Assembly (NCBI RefSeq): GCF_002797445.1
Contig: NZ_PGEP01000001.1
Location: 2,914,501 to 2,978,500 of the forward strand
DNA from: Acidovorax sp. 69
GTDB taxonomy: Bacteria; Pseudomonadota; Gammaproteobacteria; Burkholderiales; Burkholderiaceae_C
Length of the DNA stretch: 64,000 nucleotides
Direction: 5' to 3'
Shown here: piece after piece, positions 38,365 through 45,897 of the stretch
How positions within the stretch are numbered: position 1 is the first letter of the stretch
Layout of the letters: each line of letters starts with the position of its first letter
The notes under the pieces: model-generated
The model's input: only the letters and a program-made list of their open reading frames with translations
Database searches by the model: none
What the model was told of the DNA's origin: nothing
Position numbers and translations under genes: made by a program

Positions 38365-38622
38365 TTACAGGACGCGCTGCACCCACTTGAACAGCTTGAT
38401 GACCACCACCAAAGACAGGATGGCGATACCAATGCTGGACACGAGGGCCACACCTGAGGTGATGACCGAAATCACTTCGGACACGTCAGGCATGACAACG
38501 GCAGCTTGAGCGCCGCCAGTGGCCACGAGAGCAGCAGCAGCCACCGCCAAAGCACGCGCCAGAGGGGCACGAGCAATAACGGACAGGGCGCGGCGCTTCG
38601 CAGCGTTTGCGTTTGCGTTCAT
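38365..38622 (-). CDS. Major coat protein (pVIII-like)
   Basis: This 85-residue precursor has a long basic signal peptide ending GGAQA at residue 40. The 45-residue mature helix has an acidic start (AVVMPDVSEV), a hydrophobic core (ALVSSIGIAILSLVVVI) and a basic C-terminus (KLFKWVQRVL). That charge layout is diagnostic for filamentous phage major coat proteins. A terminator follows. Confidence 0.92.
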   Translation of the reverse strand: MNANANAAKRRALSVIARAPLARALAVAAAALVATGGAQAAVVMPDVSEVISVITSGVALVSSIGIAILSLVVVIKLFKWVQRVL

Positions 38623-38625
38623 GAG

Positions 38626-38844
38626 TTACTCACTTTCACTTCCGAGGGTTTTGCGCGCAGCACGTAGCACGAACGCCACGGCCATCACGAGCAGGAGGGC
38701 ACCCCCAATGGCCCCCGCTGATTCAATATCCAAATAAAACGGGCTGTACTGCTGCAACTCTGTACGGGTCATGACCACCAAGGAGTCCGGCATGTCGCAG
38801 GAAACCTCAGTGACCGTAGACGTATCAGCCTGCATGCAGTACAT
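38626..38844 (-). CDS. Small phage membrane protein
   Basis: This 72-residue protein has one membrane helix (AIGGALLLVMAVAFVLRAARK, residues 46-66) and a Cys-containing N-terminal part. The ATG overlaps the upstream stop (TGATG), and the pVIII start follows after three bases. It probably serves as a minor virion or assembly protein. No specific family is recognised. Confidence 0.6.
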   Translation of the reverse strand: MYCMQADTSTVTEVSCDMPDSLVVMTRTELQQYSPFYLDIESAGAIGGALLLVMAVAFVLRAARKTLGSESE

Positions 38845-39374
38845 CAAGCACCCCGCAGGAGGGGCAAAGGTGCGGGAGGCACTAACGCCAATTCCTCTGA
38901 AGTGCTGTGCACTTCGCCGGAATCGTCATTAGCACAGTGACCACATCGCAAGGCGGGGGCGCCTTCGGCGCGTTTGTCTTTCAAGCACGAAAGCGGGCTT
39001 GCCTGATCTTGAGTCTGGAGGCGCGGGTCTTCGCTGTGCTTGACCACGCGCCCTTCATGGCCCTGCACTTGCGACCTCACCGCCCCGACTTGAGACACGC
39101 GCACTAGCCCGCCCCCTGCCCCTTGATGCGGGTACTCTGTGCGTGACAGGTCCACCATGGGGCGTTGCCCCATACCCCGAGCAGCGCGGGCTTGAGCAGC
39201 GGCGACCCTTGCGCGGGTCTGGGCGCGATCCGCGAACCAGTCAAGCAGTGAGCCCACAAGGGACGCGCACACAGTCCATGCACAGCCGCCTATGGCACCA
39301 GCACACAGCGCAGCAATGACGAGCTGCTGTGCAAAGTGCACCAGCTCAGCATGGGTGAGGGGGGCCGCATTCAT
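38844..39374 (-). CDS. Phage membrane protein of unknown function
   Basis: This 176-residue frame has a hydrophobic helix at residues 14-45 (QQLVIAALCAGAIGGCAWTV) followed by a basic, low-complexity tail. It overlaps both neighbours by a few bases, consistent with a compact phage operon. The tail looks poorly constrained. Confidence 0.5.
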   Translation of the reverse strand: MNAAPLTHAELVHFAQQLVIAALCAGAIGGCAWTVCASLVGSLLDWFADRAQTRARVAAAQARAARGMGQRPMVDLSRTEYPHQGAGGGLVRVSQVGAVRSQVQGHEGRVVKHSEDPRLQTQDQASPLSCLKDKRAEGAPALRCGHCANDDSGEVHSTSEELALVPPAPLPLLRGA

Positions 39375-39676
39375 GATGGCTTGGACGATGCAGGGAGCTT
39401 GGGCACCGTGTAGGGTGTCAACGATGTGAGAACGGCGCCGATCTTGCGATCCTTCATGCCGACTTGCATTGCGAACGCGCCGAGGTAAATACCGGGCTGG
39501 GGGGCAGCATCACCGGTCATGTTTTTAGGCAGTTGCAAAACGCCCACTTGCTCAATCGCACCGGTATCGGACACCAGCGCACATTCACAGTCCTGCATGG
39601 ACCACGCACGGCCATCTTTTGAGCCAGTGCGCACATCGTTTGTTTTGAAAATCTGGAGTATTGAAGTCATTGCCAT
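39371..39676 (-). CDS. Phage single-stranded DNA-binding protein (gene V-like)
   Basis: This 101-residue protein has the beta-rich pattern of inoviral ssDNA-binding proteins: a start ILQIFKTNDVRTGSKDGRAW with the sequence SMQDCECALV, then IYLGAFAMQVGMKDRKIGAVL. It coats viral DNA before packaging. It is encoded upstream of the coat genes, the usual place. The start is ATG 39674-39676, but MTSIL two codons later is possible. Confidence 0.7.
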   Translation of the reverse strand: MAMTSILQIFKTNDVRTGSKDGRAWSMQDCECALVSDTGAIEQVGVLQLPKNMTGDAAPQPGIYLGAFAMQVGMKDRKIGAVLTSLTPYTVPKLPASSKPS

Positions 39677-39761
39677 GATGGGCTTTCAGTAGGGGCACAA
39701 GGGCCGATATAGAGCGAAAGCGCTCCCCACTGCCGTGCACGCAGAGCAGCAGAGAGGGCTT

Positions 39762-39968
39762 TCACGCAGACACCACCTGAACGGACGCACAGGGGAGCCA
39801 GCGAGTAGCCACATCGGCAAAAGTGGGCATGCGGCCAACGTGCTGGAACTTGACCAAGCAGCGACCCTGCCGAACACGCTGGACAGTGGCGCGATAGCCA
39901 CCCCAAGAAACGAGCAGGCCACGCTTTATGAGCTTGTCGTTTAGATCGAGATTAGGAGCGCGGGTCAT
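39762..39968 (-). CDS. Small basic phage protein, unknown
   Basis: This 68-residue frame (MTRAPNLDLNDKLIKRGLLV, then SWGGYRATVQRVRQGRCLVK) has a beta-rich, SH3-like rhythm. Its ATG overlaps the upstream stop (ATGA at 39965-39968). The 85 bp between it and the ssDNA-binding gene contain only a possible 32-residue GTG frame that I do not call. Confidence 0.5.
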   Translation of the reverse strand: MTRAPNLDLNDKLIKRGLLVSWGGYRATVQRVRQGRCLVKFQHVGRMPTFADVATRWLPCASVQVVSA

Positions 39969-40336
39969 GCGTACCACCCAGGACGAGAAACACTGCTATC
40001 GATGAACGGGTAACCAGCCTCAAGCCCAAGAACTACAGCGGAACCAGAGGGGATAAAAGAAGGGGCGTCAAGGCCAACACCAGCCCAACCAGGGTGCATG
40101 CCATCAAGCCAAAATTCCTCACGCATGAAGTCCAAGGCAGGCCGCTCAACATGGACGCGACGGAGATCGATGTGAATGCACTCCCCACCGTCAGCCACCA
40201 ATGGGTGAGCTACCACCGCAGAGGCAGCATCAATGACAGGGGGAGTGCAAGGGGAAGCCTCAAAATCAATCTCAGATTGAGCAGAGGCCAGAAGGGACGC
40301 GGCAAACGAGGCGAAAGAAATCTGCGTGGCTGACAT
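39965..40336 (-). CDS. First leftward phage gene, unknown function
   Basis: This 123-residue protein starts at ATG 40334-40336 with GGAG four bases before it. The N-terminal helix SFASFAASLLASAQSEIDFE precedes a mixed region with HIDLRRVHVERPALDFMREE. It is the first gene after the operator region and is probably an early protein repressed in the prophage. Confidence 0.55.
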   Translation of the reverse strand: MSATQISFASFAASLLASAQSEIDFEASPCTPPVIDAASAVVAHPLVADGGECIHIDLRRVHVERPALDFMREEFWLDGMHPGWAGVGLDAPSFIPSGSAVVLGLEAGYPFIDSSVSRPGWYA

Positions 40337-40370
40337 GGGTAGCTCCATGAGTGGATAATTACCCCGGTGG

Positions 40371-40430
40371 GGTACATGTACCATTTTTTAGTACATGCCC
40401 ACATTGTACCAATTATTTGATACATGTACC
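40371..40430. promoter_or_regulatory. Array of three palindromic operators between repressor and lytic genes
   Basis: GGTACATGTACC at 40371-40382 is a perfect palindrome. GTACATGCCCACATTGTAC lies at 40391-40409 and GATACATGTACC at 40419-40430. Centres are about 24 bp apart. The sites cover both divergent promoters and are the likely binding sites of the adjacent HTH repressor. Confidence 0.65.
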
Positions 40431-40446
40431 AGAAGAAAGATACACC

Positions 40447-40728
40447 ATGCCGTTGAATTTAACTATCAATAAAGCCGCAGAGATAGCAGGCAGCCAGACG
40501 AAGCTAGCCGAGCTCCTAGGGGTAGCAAGGCCGCATATCTCAAACTGGAAACAAGGCAGCAGAACGTGCACGATCGACAAGCGAATAAAGCTCGCACAGA
40601 TAGCCGGACTCGACCCGACGACAGCAGTATTGGAAGGACTGGCCGACCAACTAGACGAGAACGACCAATGGCAAAAACAAGCCAAGGAAACACTAAACGC
40701 AATCCTTAACGCGTTCCCCCAAACCTGA
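40447..40728 (+). CDS. Phage repressor, Cro/CI-type helix-turn-helix
   Basis: This 93-residue protein has an N-terminal HTH (NKAAEIAGSQTKLAELLGVA then RPHISNWKQGSR) and a helical C-terminal part. It is the only rightward gene of the prophage and faces the operator array. Its TGA (40726-40728) lies in attR and uses the G at 40727, which belongs to the chromosomal riboswitch sequence. In a circular phage the codon would be TCA and the frame would run on for 93 codons. No terminator follows before cytX. Confidence 0.75.
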   Translation: MPLNLTINKAAEIAGSQTKLAELLGVARPHISNWKQGSRTCTIDKRIKLAQIAGLDPTTAVLEGLADQLDENDQWQKQAKETLNAILNAFPQT

Positions 40729-40732
40729 TTGA
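40722..40732 (+). other. Right attachment core (attR)
   Basis: AACCTGATTGA. The AACCTG and following bases are TPP aptamer sequence. The core contains the repressor stop codon TGA. Confidence 0.75.
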
Positions 40733-40754
40733 GATCATCCTCGCGCAGGGAAGC
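40722..40754 (+). ncRNA. TPP riboswitch, 3' half, upstream of cytX
   Basis: AACCTGATTGAGATCATCCT, then CGCGCAGGGAAGC, is the 3' part of a TPP aptamer, with the conserved CCTGAT, ATCAT and CGCAGGGA elements. It cannot fold as an aptamer without the 5' half now at 33081-33137. A GGGGCG/CGCCCC hairpin at 40794-40814 may be the former expression platform. Confidence 0.85.
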
Positions 40755-40840
40755 AAGTCCGCTTTGGCATAGCCCTGAATGAAATGACTTTGGGGCGCGC
40801 TGGCGGGCCGCCCCTGCTCTGTACTTCTACGGAGCCATCC

Positions 40841-42118
40841 ATGTCCTCATCGCCCGCCGCGCCCGCCACCAACGAAGCGCTGGCCCCTGTTTCCTCCGAC
40901 CGCCGCGTCTTCCAGTGGCATGACCACGCCTCGCTTTGGTTCAGCCTGGGCGTGGGCCTGCTGGTCATGCAGGTGGGCGCGTACCTGATGCCCGCGCTGG
41001 GCACCAATGAGGCACTCATTGCCATCGTGGCCGGCTCCATCGTGGGCGCAGGCCTGCTGGGCTGGGTGGCCAAGCTCGGTTGCGACAGCGGCCTGGCCAG
41101 CGCGGGGCTGATGCACGCCGTGTATGGCCGCACGTTTGCCAGCCTGCCCATCATTCTCAACATCGTGCAGCTGGTGGGCTGGGGCACGTTTGAACTGGTG
41201 GTGATGCGCGACGCCACCGTAGCCATTGGCCAGCAATCGGGCAGCATGGCTGGCGCTCACTGGCCTGTCTTGGCCACATTGCTGTGGGGCGGGGTGGTGA
41301 TGCTGCTGATCAGCGGATCGATGGTGCAGCTGGTGCGCAAAGTGATCGCACGCGTGGCGCTGCCGCTGGTGGTGCTGTCGCTGCTGTGGCTGTCGTGGCA
41401 GTTCCTGTCGCTGGCGCAGGCCCAGGGCTTTGAAGCGCTGTGGACGCGCAAGGGCGAAGGCGGGATGGGCGTGTTTCCGGCGCTGGACCTGGTGATCGCC
41501 ATGCCGATTTCGTGGCTTCCGCTGGTGGCAGACTATGCGCGCCACGGCAAGAACGGCGGCTCGGCCTTGCGCGGCACCTGGCTGGGCTACGCGCTGGCCA
41601 ATATGTGGTGCTACAGCCTGGGTGTGCTGGTGGCGCTGACCTTGCCCAGCAAGGACCTGGTGCAGGCGCTGCTGCTGGCGCAGGGCGGGCTGATTGCGCT
41701 GTCGCTGATCCTGATCGATGAGGTGGACAACGCCTATGGCGACACGTATTCGGGTGCGGTGTCGGCCCACAGCCTGCTGCCAGGCTGGGGTGTGCGCGCC
41801 TGGGGCCTGCTGGTGGCCGCGCTGTGCACAGGGTTGGCCCTGGTGCTGCCAATGCACAGCCTGGAGCCGTTTTTGCTGCTGCTCAGTTCGGTGTTTGTGC
41901 CGCTGTTTGGCGTGATTCTGGGACGGTTGGCGTTTGGCGTCGACGCGTCGGCATTGCTGGCGCAGGCACGCAAGGTCAACCCAGCGCCAGTGGCCATCTG
42001 GTTGGGAGGCGTGGCTTTCTACCACCTTCTGCCCCTCGTCTCCACGCTGCTTGGCGCCGCATTACCCACATTAGTGCTGTGTTTTGTGCTGGCGTTCGCA
42101 ACCCGCCCGCGCCGCTGA
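40841..42118 (+). CDS. cytX: Hydroxymethylpyrimidine transporter of the NCS1 family
   Basis: This 425-residue inner-membrane permease has about 12 hydrophobic helices and NCS1 features (SLWFSLGVGLLVMQVGAYLMP; FPALDLVIAMPISWLPLVAD). CytX imports the thiamine pyrimidine moiety HMP; the assignment rests on the riboswitch remnant and on ThiD downstream. I start at ATG 40841 with GGAG upstream. The prophage has cut it off from its own promoter and aptamer. Confidence 0.8.
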   Translation: MSSSPAAPATNEALAPVSSDRRVFQWHDHASLWFSLGVGLLVMQVGAYLMPALGTNEALIAIVAGSIVGAGLLGWVAKLGCDSGLASAGLMHAVYGRTFASLPIILNIVQLVGWGTFELVVMRDATVAIGQQSGSMAGAHWPVLATLLWGGVVMLLISGSMVQLVRKVIARVALPLVVLSLLWLSWQFLSLAQAQGFEALWTRKGEGGMGVFPALDLVIAMPISWLPLVADYARHGKNGGSALRGTWLGYALANMWCYSLGVLVALTLPSKDLVQALLLAQGGLIALSLILIDEVDNAYGDTYSGAVSAHSLLPGWGVRAWGLLVAALCTGLALVLPMHSLEPFLLLLSSVFVPLFGVILGRLAFGVDASALLAQARKVNPAPVAIWLGGVAFYHLLPLVSTLLGAALPTLVLCFVLAFATRPRR

Positions 42119-42189
42119 GCGAGTCCCAACAAGGGCAGACCAGGGTCTGCGCGCAAAGGGGCAGTGTCTTGCACTGCCTAAAATGGCCC

Positions 42190-42585
42190 ATGAAATTTTT
42201 AGTTCGATTCTTTTTCAAGACCCTGCGCACCGTCCTGGGCCCTGCGATGCTGCTCAAAGAGGCCTTGACCCGGCCCCAAGGTGTGGTGCGCTCGGAGGCA
42301 GGACAGCAAGCCGTCAATCAAGCGTGCAACGCACTTGCGCTGTACCAATACAAGACCTGCCCTTTTTGCATCAAGGTGCGCCAGGAAATGCGTCGCCTGT
42401 CATTGCCGATAACCCAGGTGGACGCGCAACCGGAAGGCCCCGCCAGGGCCGCGTTGGTGCAGCAAGGTGGCCACGCCAAAGTGCCGTGTCTGAAGATCAC
42501 GGACGAATCGGGCAAGAGCCACTGGCTCTACGATTCAGAAAAAATCATCACCTACTTGCGCAGCCATTTCGCGCAGGTGGCCTGA
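42190..42585 (+). CDS. Glutaredoxin-like / GST N-terminal domain protein
   Basis: This 131-residue protein starts with a hydrophobic helix (MKFLVRFFFKTLRTVLGPAM) and then has the glutaredoxin active site KTCPFCIKV near residue 61. HAKVPCLKI supplies the cis-proline and SEKIITYLRSHF ends it. It is a membrane-tethered thiol-disulfide protein by pattern. It lies 71 bp behind cytX. Confidence 0.75.
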   Translation: MKFLVRFFFKTLRTVLGPAMLLKEALTRPQGVVRSEAGQQAVNQACNALALYQYKTCPFCIKVRQEMRRLSLPITQVDAQPEGPARAALVQQGGHAKVPCLKITDESGKSHWLYDSEKIITYLRSHFAQVA

Positions 42586-42619
42586 AGCGCCCCTGCAACG
42601 GGTAGCGCAGTCACGCCAA

Positions 42620-43474
42620 TCAGACGGGCAACACCCGCTGTGCCAAGGGCGCATAACCGTGGTTGAGGGGCCCTTGGCCGCGGCCCGTGTGCACATCCGC
42701 CCCTGCGGCGATGGCGCCCAGAATGTAGGCGCGGGCACGCTGCACAGCTTGCTGCAACGTTGCGCCCAAGGCAAGGTGTGCAGCAATGGCAGACGACAAG
42801 GTGCAGCCCGTGCCGTGCCCGTTGTGGGTGGCAATTCGCTCGGACGCGAGTCGCTGGCACGTTCCGTCCGGCAATGCCAGCACATCCACCACCCAGTCAC
42901 CCGGCAAGTGCCCGCCTTTGAGCAGCGCCGCACGGGCGCCCAGGGCCCGCAGCGCTTGTGCGGCCTCGTCCAGCGTCTCAACACCTTCGACGGGCCACCC
43001 CAGCAACCAGCCTGCTTCGTCCAGATTGGGCGTGATCACCTCGGCCAACGGAAAGAGTTCGCGCACCAATACGGCCACGGTCTCCTGGGCAATCAGCCGG
43101 TCACCACTGGTGGCCACCATCACCGGGTCAAGCACCACGTGGGGCAACTGATAGGTGCGAATGGCGTCAGCCACCACGCGCACCACTTCGGGCGAATGCA
43201 GCATACCGATCTTGACCGCGTCCACACCAATGTCCTGCACCACGGCGTCAATCTGGGCCTTGAGCATCTCGGGCGGAATGCCATGGATGCCCGTCACGCC
43301 ACAGGTGTTCTGGGCCGTGATGGCCGTGATGGCCGTCATGCCGTAGCAGCCCAGGGCGCTGAAGGTCTTGAGGTCCGCCTGAATGCCCGCCCCGCCGCCG
43401 CTGTCGGAACCGGCGATGGAAAGAACGCGCGCGTAGCGGCGCGCTGCGAAGGGCTGGGAAATCGATGAAGTCAT
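42620..43474 (-). CDS. thiD: Hydroxymethylpyrimidine/phosphomethylpyrimidine kinase
   Basis: This 284-residue kinase phosphorylates HMP and HMP-P for thiamine synthesis. It has the N-terminal SIAGSDSGGGAGIQADLKTF motif, VVLDPVMVATSGDRL, and the C-terminal ATP/catalytic NGHGTGCTLSSAIAAHLA. It is divergent from the thiO operon and shares no operon with it. It would use HMP imported by CytX. Confidence 0.93.
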   Translation of the reverse strand: MTSSISQPFAARRYARVLSIAGSDSGGGAGIQADLKTFSALGCYGMTAITAITAQNTCGVTGIHGIPPEMLKAQIDAVVQDIGVDAVKIGMLHSPEVVRVVADAIRTYQLPHVVLDPVMVATSGDRLIAQETVAVLVRELFPLAEVITPNLDEAGWLLGWPVEGVETLDEAAQALRALGARAALLKGGHLPGDWVVDVLALPDGTCQRLASERIATHNGHGTGCTLSSAIAAHLALGATLQQAVQRARAYILGAIAAGADVHTGRGQGPLNHGYAPLAQRVLPV

Positions 43475-43550
43475 GGCAAAAATTATGGCCTATGCGCCAC
43501 ATCAAATCGCTGCCGCAAGGGATATGCTGTAATTGATTTTTACGGACGAA

Positions 43551-43674
43551 ACAGGGGTGTCCCGCCAGCACGGTCAAGGATCGCGTGGGACTGAGAAATA
43601 CCCTGGGGCCGCACAGCATTCCGCTTGCCAATTGCCCCGCTACCCGATCCAGGTCATGCTGGCGTGGGGAGTTT
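43551..43674 (+). ncRNA. TPP riboswitch controlling thiOSGE
   Basis: AGGGGTGTCCCGCC, then GGGACTGAGAAATACCC, an extended P3 arm, and CTACCCGATCCAGGTCATGC with TGGCGTGGGGA form a complete THI element. It ends 66 bp before thiO. It lowers expression when thiamine pyrophosphate is high. Confidence 0.9.
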
Positions 43675-43740
43675 CCACCAACGGCACAGCCCCGTTTTGT
43701 CCATTGTTGCCAGCCAACACACGGACACACAGACGGACTT

Positions 43741-44874
43741 ATGCCACTTCAACCCTCTTCTTTTGCCATTTTGGGCGCGGGCCTCATGGGCCGGATGCTT
43801 GCCGTGGAACTGGCTCGCCAAGGGCATCAGATCGACCTCTACGACGCTGGCAGCCCGGCTGCCGAAGGATCTGCCGCCACGGTGGCGGCCGCCATGTTGG
43901 CCCCATTGGCCGAATCCGCCATCACGGAGCCCGGCGTGGTGCGCATGGGGCACCACGCCCTGACCCGCTGGCCCCAACTGCTGGCCTCTTTGGCTGAACC
44001 GGTGTTCTTCCAGCAGGCTGGGACCTTGATCGTATGGCATCGGCAAGACGCCGCCGACGCCCAACGGCTGACCCGCCAATTGGAGACCAACCAACATCGG
44101 GTGCCCGAGTTACCCCGCCTGCAAAAACTCAGCAGCGATGCCCTCGCGCAGGCAGAGCCCACACTGGCCCACCGGTTCTCACAGGGCCTCTACCTGCCCG
44201 GCGAAGGCCAGCTGGATAACCGCCAGTTGCTCGCGGCATTGGGGGTGGAAATGGAAACACTCTCGGTGCGTATGCACTGGCACAGCCCCCAATCACCTGA
44301 CACCTTCACACCCGGCACTCCAGGACAGCCAGACTGGGTGCTGGACTGCCGCGGGCTGGGCGCCAAAGGCCAGTGGAGCGCGCTGCGCGGCGTGCGCGGC
44401 GAGGTGGTGCGTATCCATGCACCCGACGTCACGCTGCAACGCCCCACACGGCTCGTGCACCCACGCTACCCCATCTACATCGCGCCGAAGGAAAACCACC
44501 TTTTCGTGATCGGCGCCACCGAGATCGAGTCGGATGACCTCTCGCCCGCCAGCGTGCGCTCCACACTGGAACTGCTGAGCGCCGCCTATGCCGTACACCC
44601 GGGTTTTGCAGAAGGCCGCATTCTGGAGCTGGCAACCCAGTGCCGCCCTACGCTGCCCGACAACCTGCCCGCCATCCGCAAAACCCGCCAGGGCGTGCTG
44701 GAGATCAATGGCCTGTACCGCCACGGCTTCATGATTGCCCCCGCATTGCTGGATGTGACACTGGAGGTGCTGAACACAGGACAATCAGCACTTTCGCAAC
44801 GTTTTGATCTGGCGTTGACACTGGAGCCCAGCCCATCGGCCGCGCCCAGTGCCACCGCCCGAGCCTTGGCATGA
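43741..44874 (+). CDS. thiO: Glycine oxidase
   Basis: This 377-residue FAD enzyme makes dehydroglycine for the thiazole ring. FAD binding shows in FAILGAGLMGRMLAVELARQ, then ATVAAAMLAPLAES. The C-terminal part has RPTLPDNLPAIRKTR and INGLYRHGFMIAPALLD. The start is ATG 43741. Its stop overlaps thiS by four bases (ATGA). ThiO replaces the anaerobic ThiH route, in keeping with an aerobe. Confidence 0.9.
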   Translation: MPLQPSSFAILGAGLMGRMLAVELARQGHQIDLYDAGSPAAEGSAATVAAAMLAPLAESAITEPGVVRMGHHALTRWPQLLASLAEPVFFQQAGTLIVWHRQDAADAQRLTRQLETNQHRVPELPRLQKLSSDALAQAEPTLAHRFSQGLYLPGEGQLDNRQLLAALGVEMETLSVRMHWHSPQSPDTFTPGTPGQPDWVLDCRGLGAKGQWSALRGVRGEVVRIHAPDVTLQRPTRLVHPRYPIYIAPKENHLFVIGATEIESDDLSPASVRSTLELLSAAYAVHPGFAEGRILELATQCRPTLPDNLPAIRKTRQGVLEINGLYRHGFMIAPALLDVTLEVLNTGQSALSQRFDLALTLEPSPSAAPSATARALA

Positions 44875-45068
44875 ACATTTCGATCAATCAGATCTCGCAC
44901 GAACTGCCCAACGGCTCTACCGTGGCCGACGCCGTGGCCGCCATTGCAGCCCGCCCCCCCTTCGCCGTGGCTGTCAACACCAACTTTGTGCCCAGCACCC
45001 GCTACGCCGAGCAGGCCCTTCAGCCCGGCGATCGCGTAGAAATCATCTCTCCCGTGACCGGCGGCTGA
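44871..45068 (+). CDS. thiS: Sulfur carrier protein ThiS
   Basis: This 65-residue ubiquitin-like carrier ends in the required Gly-Gly (ISPVTGG). The C-terminus is thiocarboxylated to deliver sulfur to ThiG. It overlaps thiO and precedes thiG by 19 bp. The activating enzyme ThiF is not in this window. Confidence 0.93.
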   Translation: MNISINQISHELPNGSTVADAVAAIAARPPFAVAVNTNFVPSTRYAEQALQPGDRVEIISPVTGG

Positions 45069-45087
45069 GCTACCCGAGACACACGCC

Positions 45088-45897
45088 ATGACACAGAACC
45101 CTACACCCGACGCCTTGGTACTCTACGGCCAGCATTTTGCGAGCCGCCTGTTGCTGGGCACCTCCCGCTACCCCTCCCCCGCCGTGCTGGAGGCTGCCGT
45201 GTTGCGCGCACAGCCCGCCATGGTGACCGCGTCGCTGCGGCGCCAGGGCAGCAATCCAGCCGAGAGCGGCAGCAGCTTCTGGGAGCTGCTGCGCAAGCTC
45301 AACGTGCCAGTGCTGCCCAACACCGCCGGTTGCCACAGCGCGCAAGAGGCCATCACCACGGCACAGATGGCGCGCGAGGTTTTCAACACCCCCTGGATCA
45401 AGCTGGAGCTGATTGGCGACGACTACACGCTACAACCCGACACGCTGAACCTGGTGGGGGTGGCCGAACACCTCATCAAGGAAGGTTTTCAGGTCCTGCC
45501 GTACTGCACTGAGGACTTGGTGCTGTGCCAGCGCCTGGTCGATGTGGGCTGCCAGGCCGTGATGCCCTGGGCAGCGCCTATCGGCACAGGGCGCGGACCG
45601 GTCAACCCTTACGCGCTGCAGACATTGCGCGAACGCCTGAGCGTGCCGCTACTGGTCGATGCGGGCCTGGGCCTTCCCTCGCACGCATGCCAGGTCATGG
45701 AATGGGGCTATGACGGTGTGTTGCTCAACACCGCCGTCGCACTGGCCCAAGACCCCGTTGCGATGGCTGGTGCATTCGCCGATGCGGTGAACGCCGGGCG
45801 CGCAGCGCGCCAGGCCGGAGCCATGGCGGCACAAGACGCAGCCCAACCCAGCACCCCCGTGTTGGGCACCCCTTTCTGGCACCACGCCCATGCATGA
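45088..45897 (+). CDS. thiG: Thiazole synthase
   Basis: This 269-residue TIM-barrel enzyme has [37 protein letters not shown], the catalytic lysine region [16 protein letters not shown], and [12 protein letters not shown]. It forms the thiazole phosphate from DXP, dehydroglycine and ThiS thiocarboxylate. The C-terminal tail beyond residue 250 is longer than usual. Its stop overlaps thiE by eight bases. Confidence 0.93.
   Translation: MTQNPTPDALVLYGQHFASRLLLGTSRYPSPAVLEAAVLRAQPAMVTASLRRQGSNPAESGSSFWELLRKLNVPVLPNTAGCHSAQEAITTAQMAREVFNTPWIKLELIGDDYTLQPDTLNLVGVAEHLIKEGFQVLPYCTEDLVLCQRLVDVGCQAVMPWAAPIGTGRGPVNPYALQTLRERLSVPLLVDAGLGLPSHACQVMEWGYDGVLLNTAVALAQDPVAMAGAFADAVNAGRAARQAGAMAAQDAAQPSTPVLGTPFWHHAHA

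Larger units (their letters stand above)
33133..40732. mobile_element. Integrated filamentous phage (inovirus) prophage, about 7.6 kb
   Basis: The element is bounded by an imperfect 11-bp core, AACCTCATTGA at 33133-33143 and AACCTGATTGA at 40722-40732, which are 7,589 bp apart. It carries, from right to left, a repressor, small early genes, an ssDNA-binding protein, coat proteins, a pIII/TspB-like adhesin, pVI-like and pI/Zot proteins, a rolling-circle Rep and a serine recombinase. No secretin (pIV) gene is present, so export must use a host secretin. Base composition is visibly less GC-rich than the flanks. Confidence 0.9.

Noticed and set aside
33133..40732. dif-like XerCD site at the prophage ends
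   Set aside because: The 11-bp core does not show the two 11-bp XerC/XerD arms of a dif site, and the element has its own recombinase.
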